A DNA stretch of 64,000 bases from Beaufortia kweichowensis. Its lineage: Eukaryota; Chordata; Actinopteri; Cypriniformes; Gastromyzontidae. The notes beneath the pieces are model-generated. The model saw only the letters and a list, made by a program, of their open reading frames with translations, did not search any database and was not told where the DNA came from. A program made the position numbers and the translations under genes. The stretch lies in assembly GCA_019155185.1 (NCBI GenBank), contig CM032798.1:559501-623500 (forward strand), given 5' to 3'. Below, piece by piece: positions 12,731 through 24,100 of the stretch. Numbering within the stretch: the stretch's first letter is position 1; each line of letters opens with the position of its first letter.

Positions 12731-13660
12731 TATGTTGGTGATGACGCTGTGAATTTCCCTCATTAACAGGATGTTTTGTTTTAACACACACCCTCCCCTG
12801 TGTTGACACTTGAATGTTTCTGAGGGTTTTAAAGGAAGTGTAATCTTGACTCAATGACATTAGAAGGTTTTTACTCACAAAGGTAAGTCCAGACGTCAAG
12901 CTGCAGGTGAATCTGTAAAAATGATCAAAATGTTCAAGTATACAGTGTGCAAAAGTGAAGGGATTTCAGGTTTTATATAAAGTTTCTTCTTACCTTGTTG
13001 TTTTTCAGAACTGAACTTCAAGAACTGAAGGTCCTGATTCAGTATACCAACCCTAAACCATTCAGGATGATTTTGCTGACTTGCTCTGAATCTGCAGTTC
13101 TTTCACCTCATTGCTGAATCAGTTATGGATAACTACAGAAAAACACTCGGCGTGTCCAGACTCTGATTTCACAGGAATCTGCTGTGATGGAATATATCTG
13201 GAGCTCTCCGGTGTCAATGATCTTCATTCATTTTCTGTCTCTTCAGTTTTGTCTTTTCTTAACTATATCTGGACAAGGAACCAAAGTGCAAAATTTAACA
13301 GGCAAATTCAGCATTGCCTTTCTTTATTGATGTATTTTAGCATAATTGAGCTTATTGTAAAAAACTAAGCATCATTTTATGAATATATACATATGTTATG
13401 TTATGTTAAATATTCTGTTGAGACTTCATTTGCTTCTGTGAAATATATAATATGTTTGTGTAAATGTAACACTCATTTTGTCTGATCAGCATTATTTGAT
13501 GCATGCTTTATAAAAAATGAATTTAAGCTATTCTTTTTAGTGAAACAAAGCAAAAAAAGGGTCACCGAGGACTTTGCTCAGGTGCTGTTTCTACAGCCGA
13601 CTCAGATTGGCCCGATTTAAACATCTGCTCTTCGCTCCGCCGTCAGCGTCGTCTCTCAGG

Positions 13661-14413
13661 ATGAGCCAGAAGTCAGACGCGGAGACGGAGGGCCCTCAGG
13701 CACCCGTGCTGTACACAGTGGAAGAACTGGAATGCAAGATCTGCTACAACCGCTATGACACGCGCGCCCGCAAACCTAAAGTGTTAAGCTGCCTGCACCG
13801 CGTCTGTGCCAAATGTCTGAAGAAGATGGTGGAACTGGACTCCTCTCCGAGCATCATCAGCTGTCCCTTCTGTCGGCACGAGACGCACGTCCCCGACGAG
13901 GAGATCTGGCTGCTTCAAGATGACAGCAACATCCTGGCCATCCTTTCGTACCAGGACCGGGCACGTAAAGGCGGCACCGCGGCCGGCGGCGAGGTCCTCT
14001 TGACACCCAACAGCCTAAGCGGGGGAAGCAGAGGAGAACAAGCACACAGCTCTTCCGACTGCCTCGTCATCACGATCATGGAGGTCCCCGGAGAGTCTCA
14101 GTCCTCGGATTCCATGAGCATGCTGAACATGGTCCGCTTGTATCGGCCGGCCAGCCTGGACTCGTTGCCTTGTCACCTGCCTGTGCAGAAGTGTCAGGCG
14201 TGGACGTCCCGCTCGATTCCACGCTTCCTAATGGGCGTTCTCTGTTTGGTGTACTTCAGCTCGCTGCCGCTCGGGATCTACTTGCTGATGATCCAACAGC
14301 TCACAATGGGAGTGATCCTGGTCAGCCTGGTTCCCTCCACCCTGGTCCTCTGTGTGTTCTACGGTTTCTGCCAATGTCTGTGCCACGAGATAATGGAGGC
14401 TATCGCCACATAG
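13661..14413 (+). CDS. RNF182-like membrane E3 ubiquitin ligase
   Basis: Single coding exon, 250 aa (human RNF182 is 247). A C3HC4 RING near the N-terminus begins ELECKICYNRYD and ends CPFCRHET. After a variable linker come RNF182 landmarks (SSDCLVITIMEV, YRPASLDSLP) and two C-terminal membrane segments, VLCLVYFSSLPLGIYLL and GVILVSLVPSTLVLCVFYGF, followed by the conserved CQCLCHE tail. It is expected to transfer ubiquitin at an internal membrane. The start ATG follows directly on a CTCTCAG acceptor, and the in-frame upstream codons have no ATG. The family call is firm, but orthology with RNF182 (human chromosome 6) versus a paralog is open, so no symbol is given. G+C content is much higher than in the flanks. 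Confidence 0.9.
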   Translation: MSQKSDAETEGPQAPVLYTVEELECKICYNRYDTRARKPKVLSCLHRVCAKCLKKMVELDSSPSIISCPFCRHETHVPDEEIWLLQDDSNILAILSYQDRARKGGTAAGGEVLLTPNSLSGGSRGEQAHSSSDCLVITIMEVPGESQSSDSMSMLNMVRLYRPASLDSLPCHLPVQKCQAWTSRSIPRFLMGVLCLVYFSSLPLGIYLLMIQQLTMGVILVSLVPSTLVLCVFYGFCQCLCHEIMEAIAT

Positions 14414-14950
14414 CGGGTCAGCTCCAGACAATGTGTCCTAGAGAAGAACAAAAGGCCAAATTACTGATGCACATCTGCTAATCCCTCTGTGTGAAAAACA
14501 TCCCAGACGTACCAGCATCTACCCGTGAACTCCTTGTAAATCACTTAAAATCGTATACAGGGCCGACTGGACAGCTTGATGACCGATGTAAGCAGCGGGT
14601 ATTGATTTTGGACTGTGGTTATGTATCGTGTCTCACCCAATGGGTCTTCAACAACTGTGATATAAATAACACATAACAGAGAGTGAATTCCCACCGTTCC
14701 TAACACTATAAACCACAGCATATGTTCAATACCACTAGATCATTTGTTCAATATTTTCTATGTTATGAATATCTGTGGAATAATTTAAACCGCTGTCTTA
14801 ATGTTCTCGTTGAAGTTTCTAGTTGCCTTTGTAAGGCATGTTAATGGCCAAGCTGTAATGTATACGTAAAAAAGTGAATTTGTGTTTGTCATTGCTATGA
14901 AAATGAACAAATACTTTAAAGCCACCTGTTAGATCATGAATAAAGATTCT
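14414..14950 (+). other. 3' UTR of the RNF182-like gene with AATAAA at 14939
   Basis: Non-coding AT-rich sequence follows the stop codon. ATGAATAAAGATTC at about 14936 provides a canonical poly(A) signal about 525 bp downstream of the stop. Confidence 0.5.
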
Positions 14951-15600
14951 TCCGGATCTAACAGAACTATAAATGAAGCGTGTACTTTACCATCAGGGAC
15001 TGATGTGTGCCAGAACAATCCAGATTTAACATCAATCACCACATCACATGGCTCTGAAAACAAATGTAGACGTGCAAATCTAATGAAAAGTAAAATAATT
15101 GATGTAGAAATGCTTTTTGTTATATTTCATGTTTTCTATTTTAGTAGTGGGATTTTATGTACCAGTTCACCCACCAGTGTTTTTTCATGACACAGAAAAC
15201 ATGCCAAATATAATAATATTACAAACACTTTAGACTTTAATCAATCATAAAAATGAGCCATTACAGTCTCATGTTGCTATTGCTTTAGTAACATGTGTTT
15301 TGAAATAAGTTTAATAACGCATCGTTCATGACAGAACATCAGCTTTTTTTGACTATGAAGCAGGTTATAAATATAATGACTAAGGAATTGTGTCAGTACC
15401 CATTACAGTTTTGCTGTTGTGCTAAGTGAATGAGCTAATCTTCCTGGTGTTGTTCAGGAGACTGGACTCATGGGGTTACACACAGCTATCAAACAAGCCC
15501 AAGTAACCACCAGAGAGTCAATAAAGGATCCCCATCTGTTCCTTCACAATACCATCCCACACCAAACCCCTCGAGACAATTAACCTTCATATAAACCACC
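14951..15600. other. Intergenic spacer
   Basis: AT-rich. I see no exon, RNA gene or clear repeat in this stretch. Confidence 0.5.
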
Positions 15601-15639
15601 TCACACAGCACTCACATCAACATCAATACAGACAGAGAG

Positions 15640-15913
15640 TCTTTATATAATAATCTCTTCATGTACCGTCTGTGTTTGTTCTGAATGATCGGGACATCAC
15701 ACAGGATTCTGGATGCAGAAGGTTTGGGCCTGATTTGAACAGATCTCCCTGAAGACCAGGATCTATAAAAGCTTTGGGAAGAAAACCAGAAGCGAGAGAA
15801 CAAATACAAAGAGACTCGTACAGAACGTTTCAAACAGATGTAGGAAACAGGACCTGTTTAAAGATTTCAGAGAGACATGACACTCGACAGACAACTTTAA
15901 AGCCCAGTTATCG
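15640..15913 (+). other. Putative 5' UTR exon of the RGS-anchor gene
   Basis: Ends AGTTATCG|GTAAGT, an excellent donor at 15914. The next acceptor is ATTTCAG at 16451-16457, opening the exon that holds the start codon 20 bp later. The upstream limit of this exon is a guess. Confidence 0.45.
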
Positions 15914-16477
15914 GTAAGTTCATAACTTTCACATTGTATTATACATTTAGTGAACACATACGTGTACTAAACAAATCTGTCAGCATTATCGATTTGTGTT
16001 TTCTGTATGCAATTTCATAATTAAAGTTTATTTCATTTAAGTTCAATCATTTCTTATAATCATCAGCTCCAGAACAAGTAAACTTTCAAACAAAGTCTTT
16101 TAACTCTTGAAATATTAAAATAATATCAGAAAAATGAAATATAAGAAGCAGCTGGTTGTCTAACTATAGTTTTACTCTATACAAATAATAATAAAGAAAA
16201 ATAACATTTTCACATCTCACTGTATAACAGAAAGAAAACTTCATTAGTTAATGAACATAAGCACTAAATTAGACACAGTTTTAGTCTTAGCTTAATGAAA
16301 GTAATTAAAGCAAATATGAAACAATAAGTTGTACAGATTTGAACACTTCATGTTTGAACTAGATTTAATTCCTGTAAAAAAATCATTTTAGTGGAGAAAG
16401 AACAGAAAAGTAAGTTTTCGGTTTAGGAAGTGAACAGTAATCGTAAATGAATTTCAGGTCACAGCACAGAAGTGCTA

Positions 16478-17681
16478 ATGAATCGCTGGCGGCAATCCGT
16501 GGTGGAGATCCAGTCGAGAAAAAGACAAGTGAATGAATGTGAGCGAGCACAGGCGGCTCTGAGCAAGGTGACGGCGTGCTTCCAGCAAATGGCCACATCC
16601 TTAGGGACGAACGCAGATGGCAGCTGCCTTAGAGAAGAGCTGGAGGAAACCAGGACACTGGCTCACAGAATATGCACAGGTAAACTAGAGAGAGAAAGAC
16701 AAACAGTATATGAATAATAGAATAGATTGGGGCATGACTTCAGATTTGCTTTCTGGAGAGATATTATATTCAGAATTATACACATGCACATAAATAATGT
16801 ATTTTTCTCACAAGATATCACAAAACTTTAGTTATTTTTAGGTTGATTCTAAGCTTTGTAGCCATCAAAACATTTCTCTGTTAGTTTGATCATCTGAATG
16901 AGTTTGACGCAGTAATATTTACAGTAGAAGAAAACTGTAAACATTACGAGTTTTCATATCAAACAACACTGTACGGAAATCATTAAAAAAATCCTTTTGT
17001 TCTTTTAGTAGTTTGTGGAACAGAAATGACACACTTCACCTTTGAATGTTTTCTCTACACAGCAGAGAACAGAGTCTGGCATATTCAATTACGACACATT
17101 GAAAGAGCGTTTCTATTTGATCTACTCGTGTTTCAGGTCTTCACAGGAGGCTGTTGGCTCTGCTGATAGAACTGGAACAAGGACAGGAGGACAAAGAACA
17201 GGTTGAACGACTTTGGGTTCTCTTCCTTTCCAGCTTGGAAAATTTCCAGCAAGATCTCAGAAAGGTCAGAATCCTGCAAGAGATTTTCCCCTTGACCCAG
17301 CGTAAAGATCGACAGGCCCTGGTGAACACAGGTCTCGCGGGTGGAACCTCTGAAGTTGCGGCGCGGGCGGCCATGGTGCAGACCCCGTGGTTATCTGTAG
17401 AGGAGACGACAGGGCCGGATCTCAAGACTCACGTGGGGGAGATCGATGTTCTGCTTGAAGAAATGCTCCAGAGAGTCAATGTGCCGCTGTGGTCTGTTGA
17501 ACCCACACAAGAAGCTTGGGTGGAAGGCTGTTTAACACAAGCTAATGGGCAAGATGATGATGATGATGATGACACCTTGGAAGAGATGATGGAGGTGGAA
17601 GTAGTGCCTAAAAATAATACGTCAGGCTGTTGCCATCATCAAAACTGTAAAGTAGGATGTCTACTATGTCTGCTAAGCTAA
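16478..17681 (+). CDS. RGS9BP/RGS7BP-family RGS anchor protein with cysteine-rich tail
   Basis: Two coding exons, 16478-16679 and 17137-17681 (phase 1), 248 aa. Proteins of this family (R9AP, R7BP) hold RGS7-family GTPase-activating complexes at membranes and speed G-protein deactivation in photoreceptors and neurons. Family landmarks: LREELEETRTLAHRICTGLH, RLWVLFLSSLENF, TGLAGGTSEVAARA and VNVPLWSVEP, closest to R9AP (GVAGASSGVAARA, VNVPRWTV). The R9AP C-terminal transmembrane helix is absent. Instead, after an Asp run (seven D, from GAT repeats), it ends CCHHQNCKVGCLLCLLS, resembling the palmitoylated end of R7BP. The coding intron is also unlike the usual intronless rgs9bp. GTG at 16472 is in frame, but ATG at 16478 is the first real start. 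Symbol withheld because R9AP versus R7BP identity is mixed. Confidence 0.85.
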
Positions 17682-17797
17682 TGAAGTAAGTGAAATAACA
17701 CTATTTTTAGCAATAACATTTACAAGTTGTGTCCCTATACGTCTGTTATCTGAACAATACCTTATTTACCAAACATCTTTATATTGTAAATATTGAA

Positions 17798-17885
17798 AAT
17801 AAATATTTAATTTAAGTTCTTCTGCTCTTTTTTCTTTCCTCCAATTATGAAGTACACAAATTCTCATTTCAAACAGCAATTTATT
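17798..17885. terminator. Convergent poly(A) signals between the RGS-anchor gene and ube2c
   Basis: AATAAA at 17798-17803 on + serves the RGS-anchor gene. TTTATT at 17880-17885 is AATAAA on - for ube2c. The two transcripts therefore meet tail to tail with less than 100 bp between signals. Confidence 0.65.
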
Positions 17886-17997
17886 CAAGTTTAATACAAC
17901 ATAGAAATAATGTACACACATACACACACAGACCCATAATTCAAATTTACATTATTATGAACAAAAGACAGATAAAACAAAGATGCATATTTGATCA

Positions 17998-19425
17998 TCA
18001 GTTCTTGTATGTTGCGTGCAAATGGGCTTTGAAGGCTGAAAAAGAAGAAAGTTAAATGAGTCCGTGCTTTTCCATAAATCAGAAAACAAAAGTGATTAGA
18101 TTTAAAGAAAAGATGCATCATCTGGACACAGCAAGAACGATAACTAACCTTCCTGGTCATCCCATAATTCAGCAGCAGCAGAATTCAAAGGACTATCATT
18201 GTTGGGTTCTGAACAAAAACATAAATGTTTGTATACACCATAAACACAAAAGCACTGAATTGCAAACCACATGTGAAACATGTTATGTTATGTATTAGGT
18301 GAACGTGGTTTACCTGCCGAGGAAGGGAATAACATACCTCCTAGTAGACTCTGAATAGACAGTAATATGGAGCGGACGTCATAAAGCGCGGACCACTTGT
18401 CTTTCAAAATGTCCAGGCAGATGAATCCATTCTCATCAACATTTGGATGATAACATGGGGTGATGAATTTCACCCGTGGGGCGTTGTAGGGGTACCCGCT
18501 GGGAAATTCCAATGAAAGTTTGTACCTCAAACCTTCATAAACCTGCAAAGGGAGAGAAAACAGGTGGATTCACAGAGTGTTACACGATTTGTCATCGACA
18601 TTCGTCAACACATAAAAAGTAAGAGTCATATTTACCGTTCCCTGAGCTCCATCTATTGTACCAATCCATTTAAATAGATTGTCAGATTCTGGGAACGCTG
18701 AAATGCCCTTGTCTCCTGACATCTGCAATGACACAAAGCGTAAAGTTTAACAAACTACATGAACAAGATCAAACACAAAAGCTGCTGTATAGAAAGACCT
18801 CACCATTAGTGTCATGAGTTCCTGCTGAAGCCTGTGAAGGTAAAGAAGAGATTAAAATACACAAGTATGAAAATTCACATGTGTTATGGATGTGAAAGAA
18901 AAGAACACACGTTTGAGAGAGGATTTCTGTGAATTAAAATACACAAAGCAGAAGCAATAATAGCCAACAAATAAAGAAGAGATGACTCTTTAAAGAACAT
19001 CAAATAGTTATTATTATATATTAATGTGTTCATTTATGAAGAATATGAACTATAATGAATGTAATAATTCTGAAAACAGCACTTTATCTGAAAAATAATG
19101 ATTTAAACAGAAACAAAGGCTTTAGAAACTTTAAGAGAGACTCACATGAGGATATAGCTGAACTATCAGTATGATGAAAACCTTTGATAGAAACTTGACA
19201 TTTGTATGGAATTGCCCACATGTAATGGGCACTTTATAGGATTGATCCCAAATTAACACGATGACATCACTTTAAATGTGAACTGGATGTATGTGTGGAG
19301 TCAGTGAATGAAAGTGAATCGCACCTTTTTGAGACGGATCCTTTCGACACACTTCCGGTGGTCTCGCTCCCTTTCAGTGCTGCAGTTGATGAAGCGGCAG
19401 CGGGATCCAGATTCTGTGACGCCAT
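17998..19425 (-). CDS. ube2c: Ubiquitin-conjugating enzyme E2 C (UbcH10)
   Basis: Six exons on the minus strand: 19325-19425, 18804-18831, 18636-18722, 18338-18542, 18149-18208, 17998-18035. Phases all match and give 172 aa. The protein is the E2 that charges ubiquitin for the anaphase-promoting complex, driving cyclin B and securin destruction. Seen: N-terminus MASQNLDPAAA (human MASQNRDPAA), the UBC fold with FPSGYPYNAPRVKF, the HPN motif YHPNV, and catalytic Cys114 in GFICLDILKDKWSALYDVR, the same residue number as human. The C-terminal part PNNDSPLNSAAAELWDDQE then ends LHATYKN, slightly shorter than human. A probable untranslated first exon ends at 19877 (CACAGCCG|GTAAAG). It lies downstream of dnttip1 in the same direction, as in human. 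Confidence 0.97.
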
Positions 19426-19776
19426 TGCGACAGATCTGCCGACGTAAAACGTAAACAATTTACATCAAAACCGAGTTTACAACATGCAAACATAAGATTG
19501 AAGCTGTAGTTCATGTCCACCTGAGAGAGTGAATTTAATGACCGATTTAAAGTTATTAAACTTCAGACTCAACGTGAAGAAATCTTATATTGAGACAAAC
19601 GAGTTACATTGACACAATTAAAGTCATGTAAACACGTAGAAAAGAACTAATGATTAATTATCAGATTAAAACAACACGCATTAATTTAAAAGAATTAGCG
19701 ACATCGTGAAAAGTAGTCAACGAGTTAGAGAATGCGCTAAACAATCAAATCACACCGATGAATAAACACATGTGGG

Positions 19777-19851
19777 TATATATCTTTATATAACTATAAC
19801 TAACTAATATATATCTTTATATAACTATAACTAACTAATATATATCTTTAA
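19777..19851. repeat. 31-bp tandem repeat, 2.4 copies, in the ube2c 5' UTR intron
   Basis: Units 19777-19807 and 19808-19838 (TATATATCTTTATATAACTA, then TAACTAACTAA) are identical, followed by a 13-bp partial copy. Confidence 0.9.
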
Positions 19852-19876
19852 ATAGACGCTATAAATAACACTTTAC

Positions 19877-20080
19877 CGGCTGTGAACGGAGAGCAGAAGT
19901 CAACACACGAGCAGTTTCCTGTGTGGATGTTTAAATCAGATCCCGCCCCCCTGTTTAAAAACAAAATCCAACACTCGTTCATCCGTTTGACCAATCAGAG
20001 AAGACGCTTCGAGTTACGCAGCGCATAGTGACCAATGAGGAACGGAGTCAGAAACAAAAACACTTTGATTTAATTGGTCG
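19877..20080 (-). promoter_or_regulatory. ube2c: ube2c cell-cycle type promoter (three CCAAT boxes, CDE/CHR-like core)
   Basis: CCAAT boxes lie at 19991-19995 and 20032-20036 (ATTGG on the gene strand) and 20073-20077 (CCAAT on the gene strand), with centres exactly 41 bp apart. Downstream toward the gene is GGGGGCGGGA (19941-19950, minus strand), then TTTAAA at 19930-19935, a TTYRAA-type CHR, just before the putative first exon. This is the layout of G2/M genes driven by NF-Y and DREAM/MMB. Motifs are seen, function is inferred from known UBE2C biology. Confidence 0.6.
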
Positions 20081-20119
20081 GTTCAACCAGTGGGGTGTGT
20101 CTATAACGGTTGATCAGTT

Positions 20120-20510
20120 GCTCAACTAGATAAAAGATTTATTATTATTATTATTATACTAATGTATTATTTAAAATATGCTTTATTGTAAATACACTTA
20201 CATATGAAAAATCATAGAAACAAAAAATAAATTGTATTTTGTACATTTTGTATATTCTTTGTATTATCGTTCAGTACACCGCAATAATAATGAGATGCTC
20301 ATCTAGATAAAAGATTTATTTTTATTATTATTATTATTTATGATACTAATGCTTTATTGTAAATACACTTACATATGAAAAATCATAGTTTCATCCGTGA
20401 CTGATTTTACTCATTTGGAAACAAACATAAATACACTTTAACTACATTTTTTAATATATATTCTTTATATTATCGTTCAGTACACTGTAATAAAAATAGG
20501 ATGCTTAACT
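20120..20510. repeat. Diverged tandem duplication of about 180 bp
   Basis: The order CTAGATAAAAGATTTATT, (TTA)n, GCTTTATTGTAAATACACTT, ACATATGAAAAATCATAG, ATTATCGTTCAGTACAC appears at about 20126-20300 and again at about 20302-20505. A third CTAG boundary (AACTAGTTTC) follows at about 20507. The copies differ by small indels. Confidence 0.8.
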
Positions 20511-21175
20511 AGTTTCATCATTTAATTGAATAAAAAACACAATGTGTCACAAAATTGTTTAATGGCGAATGCATTTACATCCATTGATAAACAATTCTAT
20601 ATGTTCAGTGATGTAATAGACAGCAGGTGTGTGTAACAGCTATGAAATACACTAAGAAGCAAATAAATCACTCCTTAAAAAGCTCTAAAATCTTTTTTTT
20701 TTTTCATTTTTAAAAAGCTTACAAAAGATACTGTAAGGTAAAAATGGCACATCTCATTGTATAAGGGAATTTGTTTCCTTAATGGATAAAGCATAAATAT
20801 GTTTAAAAAGAGACAAGTAGCAAAACAGAAAGAAAATGACTTCATAAATGTCCTTTTTCAAGCAGACAACAATTTAAAGTACTTCCCGCTAAAGAGTATC
20901 AAAGACATTAAAAACACATACGCATCCACAATTCATTCAACATTATCTGTGTCTCATTACATATCCAAGCATTTAAAAATCATATCAATAAAAAGCACAC
21001 ATAAAAATGCAAAATCAAATCTGTACCATTCAGAAAGAATGAAATGTAAGAATGTAAACCTTTGACAACAGTGTCTGGACAGCTGATTGTAATGTCTGCG
21101 TCAATATGTTCAGCATATTTAAACATACAAGCAATAAAACGTTATGCAGATAACACTCTGTGTCTGTGGTCATTA
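20511..21175 (-). other. Probable dnttip1 3' UTR
   Basis: No coding exon. AT-rich sequence lies immediately downstream of the dnttip1 stop, and a poly-T tract sits at about 20692-20704. The exact poly(A) site is unresolved. Confidence 0.4.
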
Positions 21176-24100
21176 TCAAGCGACAGCATCATTTTCAGAT
21201 TTCTGCGCTTCCATGGCCTTCTGCATCTTCTCCACCATCCATATGGGAACTAGAAATGGTTTTAGTTCGTCCAGCTTCAGGTCAGGACAGTCCCTAAGAA
21301 TTACACAAGAAAACATTATGAAACATGACAACTTTACCATAGAGGTCTATTTATCAATCTTTGATGTTTATTTACTTGTAGTCTTCACTTCGAGCAAGAT
21401 CGAGAATATCTTCTTCTATAAGCAGATATGCCTGAAAGCATAAACGTTTCAAATTAGTTTAGAAAAATCTTTATTTACAGACATACAACATGATGATATC
21501 AGGCGAGTGAGTAAATGATGTTCATGATAAACCCATCCAACTATTGTTGAAACAAACACATGCGAGTTGAATGTTCTCACCATCTTTCCACCTGTTGCTC
21601 TCATGTGTTGTCTCTCTGAAAGCCAGTGTTTGTCCTGGGCATCAGCAGCGTACTGAAACACAAAACACTGTTATTATCATATGAACACACATACAGCAGA
21701 ATCAAAGATCTAAGAAAAGACCAAACAAACCTTGAAGAGTTCTGCATGTTTGATATAGATTCTTCCTCTTGTACCGCCCATTCCCAAAGCTCTGAAATTA
21801 TACCCAGCTGTAAGATGAGTTTTTCTACACACTTCTACCACAGAGTTTAAAAAAATATTTAATGAAAAAAATACACGTATAACTTTAAAAGGGAAAGTCC
21901 TGTCAACTTACTTATTTGCTCTGGATCCAAGGACAAATTTGCTGTTCTCATTCAACCTGGACGGATCCCACTATACAAATATACATACAGAAAACATTTT
22001 ACAACTGTAAAATCAATATTTCAGTATCAGTAATTGTGTAGTTTTTCAAGACAAATCATTACCTTGGGACCATCTCGCCTAATTGGCTCAGACACTTTAA
22101 GTTTAGCTCTGTAAATGAAATATTTAACATGTCAAAATCTGGAAGACGGCACATAAAAAAGGTGAAATAAATCTTACGGTGTGTTGTACTGGATTGGTCT
22201 GTCATATGATATAACTGGACCAGGGGGACGACCTTTCCTCTACAAACAATATGATAAAACTGTATTTATATACATATCTATAAATGTTTGAATTGAAGTT
22301 ATTGATTTGATCACTGGGGTCATTGGTGTACTTTTTTAGGGATGGGGCTGTCTCTCTGTCCAGAGCTGTCGTCCAGCTGTCGTGAACGCTGTAGAATACA
22401 AAACTTATATTAAAACTAAAATAAAGTCCATTGACAGTGTAGAGTAACAGGCTACAATCTGGATCAAATGTACCTTTACTGTGGGGTCAAAATTCGGTTT
22501 TGGAGCCGTCTCAGGAAAGAGCTGTTTTGCCTGTAACAAATGATATTCCACATGTTTCATTTCTTCTATTAGAGATTATTTTAACATTTAAAAATCATTA
22601 TTTTCTGCTGTGCTATACATGTTCCAGGCAGTTCCTGCAAACGTCTCTGATGAGCTGATCCGGCTGGACGTCTCCACCAACGTTCTCCTTCACGTTGCTG
22701 GCTGCCTTCTCGAAAAACTGCCACGAACAACAACACGAGTTCAGTTTCTGTGTCACAACAACACGAAACCAATGTTTTCTTTTACTCACCTTCATATATT
22801 TTCTAAACACAGCTAGTATGTCTTCATTGAAGCTGGGCTGCAGAACCGTCCGCAGAAGATCCATGGAAATCACAGGATCTGTATAACTGTATTTCACAGC
22901 ATATCATTTAATTGCGTTAGGTCTAGCTTTAGCTGACATCTGTATGAGAGATATACCTCCCAGGACAATATTTATTTAGTTGATATTTACAGTAGTCATT
23001 CAATCTAGTGGCATTTACATTGATGATATCATTAATTTGTGTAACACTGTGTGACATAAACACAGGGTATTGCATTTTACCTATTTTAATAGGAAATCCA
23101 ACAATGCAGACATCTGCTCTTTAATTTCATATTGTCTTTAAAGTTTGACTAATGTATGAATTCCACTGAAGTAAATGATCTAATGAAAATGAAATAATCA
23201 CATGTACCTGACGGTCATTTGTGAGCGTCGGCCTCTGCGATGCACCTGTCTGTGTTTGATCATAATGTTCCAGGGATTCTGCCATTATATTTAAACAAAT
23301 AAGCACATTTAAATGTAATGTATTTACTCCATCCGTCATGAAATCAAAAATCAAAAGGAAAACAAGAAATTATATATACAGATTAGTCGTTTTGTATCGT
23401 TTCATTATTTTCATTAAAAGTACATTAAATATCTTTGTGACATTTATTCATCACAATATTTCTTTAATGTAAAAAATGGCATATTTAAATTCTAAATTCT
23501 TATTCTAAGGAAAGTCATGATAGTTGTGACAGTAATTTGTCATGTAGTTCTAATCACCTTTACTGTATGCAGATGTTATTAAAATAACAATTTTGTTAAA
23601 AAGGAATGACAGTAATTTGACAGTAATGAAACTATAGAGTCGTATGAAAAACATGACTGTAAGCATTAGAGCAATTACTGTTAGAAAAAAAACTAAATGT
23701 GGAGATTATTTGCATGTTTTGAACATAATGCAAAATAATATTAATACTACTAAAAACACATATTGCATAGGAGTATAGTGAGTTATAGATTGATGATGAT
23801 GATGATGATGATGATAGTAAGTTATAGATATATGATGATGATGATGATAGTAAGTTATAGATATATGATGATGATGATGATAGTAAGTTATAGATATATG
23901 ATGATGATGATGATAGTAAGTTATAGATATATGATGATGATGATGATGATGATAGTAAGTTATAGATATATGATGATGATGATGATGATGATAGTAAGTT
24001 ATAGATATATGATGATGATGATGATGATAGTAAGTTATAGATATATGATGATGATGATGATGATAGTAAGTTATAGATATATGATGATGATGATAGTAAG

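Larger units (their letters stand above)
8714..13560. other. Probable long intron or spacer with repeats
   Basis: AT-rich, no recognisable coding exon. It contains a CA microsatellite (about 11306-11369), one copy of the three-copy dispersed repeat (12579-12730), and a 22-bp word at 11548 (AAAACATGTCCAGGTCACAT, then TT) shared with 27856. A CAG acceptor-like site near 13006 may mark an additional untranslated exon. Confidence 0.5.

Noticed and set aside
14170..14481. Second frame inside the RNF182-like exon
   Set aside because: Shadow of the high-GC coding exon. The main frame has the RING and membrane segments.
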